Shown here: one piece after another, positions 63,901-64,000 of the stretch
Position numbering within the stretch: the first letter of the stretch is position 1
Layout of the letters: the number at the start of each line of letters is the position of its first letter
NCBI RefSeq assembly: GCF_012027495.1
Contig: NZ_SNUK01000004.1
Coordinates: 62,001 to 126,000, forward strand
DNA: 64,000 nt
Source of the DNA: Thermococcus sp. JdF3
GTDB lineage: Archaea; Methanobacteriota_B; Thermococci; Thermococcales; Thermococcaceae
Direction: 5' to 3'
Program-made: the position numbers and the translations under genes
The notes under the pieces: generated by a model
Databases searched by the model: none
Seen by the model: the letters and a program-made list of their open reading frames with translations, nothing else
Told to the model about the DNA's origin: nothing

Positions 63901-64000
63901 GCCCCCCGCGCGCTATTCCCCCGCGGCGGTTATCAAGAGGATGGAGGATCTCGGGATTGGTACCAAAGCCACGCGCGCCCAGATTCTGGAGACCCTTTAC
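60950..64000 (+). CDS. topA: DNA topoisomerase I (type IA), intein-containing, 3' end outside window
   Basis: An open frame of 1017 codons runs to the window edge without a stop. The N-terminal Toprim domain starts TLIIAEKPNVARKIAYAL and has CDYDTEGEV with D108, D110 and E112. After STGRVQGPTLKFLVDREKEI the coding is interrupted by an intein (codons 316-826); the extein resumes CSYPRTSSQKLPKNL, where the Tyr (318 in the spliced protein) forms the DNA link. The C-terminal zinc region lies beyond 64000. Relaxes negative supercoils; monocistronic behind its own promoter. Confidence 0.96.
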   Translation, partial: MVTLIIAEKPNVARKIAYALAEGKPVRKTIGKVGYYEFTRDGKRIIVAPAVGHLFSLAPKVKTYGYPIFDIEWVPVYVAEKGKSYAKDYIKALAAVAKQADEFVVACDYDTEGEVIGYTALKYACGVDPARAKRMKFSALTKKDLLKAWYNLEPTINFGMADAGIARHVLDWYWGVNLSRALTSAIKRASGKWQVLSTGRVQGPTLKFLVDREKEIQNFKPTPYWVIKMLLEKNGEQYTAVYEKERILDENEAKRIVEEAKKGPAFVEKVEVKQQKRNPPVPFDLGTLQREAYSAFGYSPKKTLEIAQKLYEKGYCLHPDSLIPTPGGVKKIKELPKEGEVFALDFDLKLSRARYRLLERDANEPMYKVTLSDRTELYLTGDHPVLVYRNDRLIFVPAEELRNDDQVVLLINRKDFPDGNKTPTLFDFVLKNASSMKDYVLYEPSFGTVLRERIKNAELKVEILWKFKIREPTYHKYLRGKMPVPIFRFLMGRGIISEKEARKIFRGFSYGTSLASVSFDFNEDFWYLFGFVVGDGHLDRESQITISAKERTGETVKALREVAESLGVPFAYDGKYKLIILRSKSLTRLFELLGCPYGNKTEIFEIPGEIMAKSQWMASFLAGYYDADSHIGTKPTGGGKSMSPQIVLTSKNRGAIYTVKLMWQLLGVGTYLWEKKDSRGNLVAYELKVYSRDALRFYKVMKDYLKVKSRDLEKVRKVAIRRRKVYSHHYSVLRVGDWSGKLRTDNALWKKFDMSNQTAHGSGISLDKLERIRDYLTDDDLRRIATGDVYVLGIKSIEKFHYRGKVYDLVVEEYHNFIANGVVVHNCSYPRTSSQKLPKNLNFRPILQNLAKLPEYKPFAHELLGKERLKPVEGKKDDPAHPAIYPTGELPKPGDLTKDERNIYDLVVRRFLALFMEPAVREIMKVVINSNSNRFILGGARTVKEGWLKVYGKYVKFDEVILPAFKEGEPVKVIQIKREKKKTKPPARYSPAAVIKRMEDLGIGTKATRAQILETLY
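61895..63427 (+). mobile_element. TopA intein with LAGLIDADG homing endonuclease (511 residues)
   Basis: Starts with Cys in CLHPDSLIPTPGGVKKI (block A) and ends VVVHN before +1 Cys (blocks F/G: HNFIANGVVVHN). Block B is LTGDHPVLV. Two endonuclease helices are FGFVVGDGHLD and FLAGYYDADSHIG, with acidic catalytic positions intact, so homing may be functional. The insertion point is two residues before the catalytic Tyr. The middle is lower in GC than the extein. TopA inteins are known in Thermococcales as far as I recall. Confidence 0.95.

Overview
The window is chromosomal DNA from a hyperthermophilic euryarchaeon of the order Thermococcales, most likely Thermococcus. This rests on the split RNA polymerase A'/A'' genes beside one undivided B gene, GTP-dependent PEP carboxykinase, a HARP-type RNase P, two-gene glycine dehydrogenase, GGTGA-like ribosome-binding sites, and BRE/TATA promoters of the form GAAA..TTTATA. 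Most of it is dense, GC-rich coding sequence with short spacers.

Layout. 1-8001 (minus): RNA polymerase operon rpoH-rpoB-rpoA1-rpoA2-rpl30e-nusA, running off the left edge. 8002-9826: a non-coding island with three tRNA genes (Ile2/Met CAT, Asn, Thr-TGT) and long palindromes. 9827-21556: a small conserved protein, glycine dehydrogenase gcvPA/gcvPB, a secreted zinc phospholipase C-like enzyme, a HAD hydrolase, small secreted or membrane proteins, a PrsW-type protease, and a flavoprotein operon (GlpA-like oxidoreductase, partner flavoprotein, DUF1667). 21775-28421: frameshifted glycerol kinase, two glycerophosphodiesterases, two MFS transporters and an alpha/beta hydrolase. 28460-37576: DUF2334 protein, ABC exporter, thymidylate kinase, NDP-sugar pyrophosphorylase with a phosphomutase-like partner, pckG and an unknown protein. 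37635-47662: alpha-glucan phosphorylase, NSS-like transporter, gltX, dnaG, a Toprim protein, a radical SAM protein, a histone and dcd. 47711-48556: tRNA-Arg and more palindromes. 48557-53052 (minus): ftsZ-secE-spt5-rpl11-rpl1-rpl10-rpl12. 53174-59966: dtdA, a TAXI-type TRAP transporter, a fucose-isomerase-like protein and HARP. 59993-60837: tRNA-Thr(GGT), two palindromes, tRNA-Pro. 60950 to the right edge: topA interrupted by an intein.

How genes fit together. The left and ribosomal clusters are conserved transcription and translation units. Phospholipase, glycerophosphodiesterases, glycerol kinase and GlpA-like flavoproteins together suggest scavenging of glycerophosphoryl compounds into dihydroxyacetone phosphate. 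malP, pckG and the sugar-nucleotide pair handle alpha-glucan, gluconeogenesis and sugar activation; malP carries a near-perfect Thermococcales glycolytic operator.

The most unusual signal is non-coding. At all three tRNA loci, and nowhere else in the window that I could find, there are imperfect palindromes of about 300 bp. Each has a small terminal hairpin (AAACTTTGC / GCAAAGTTT type) starting 2-6 nt after the tRNA CCA, arms that pair at constant spacing, and a GC-rich central hairpin. Four full copies, two longer or degraded copies and one truncated copy are visible. I do not recognise this family.
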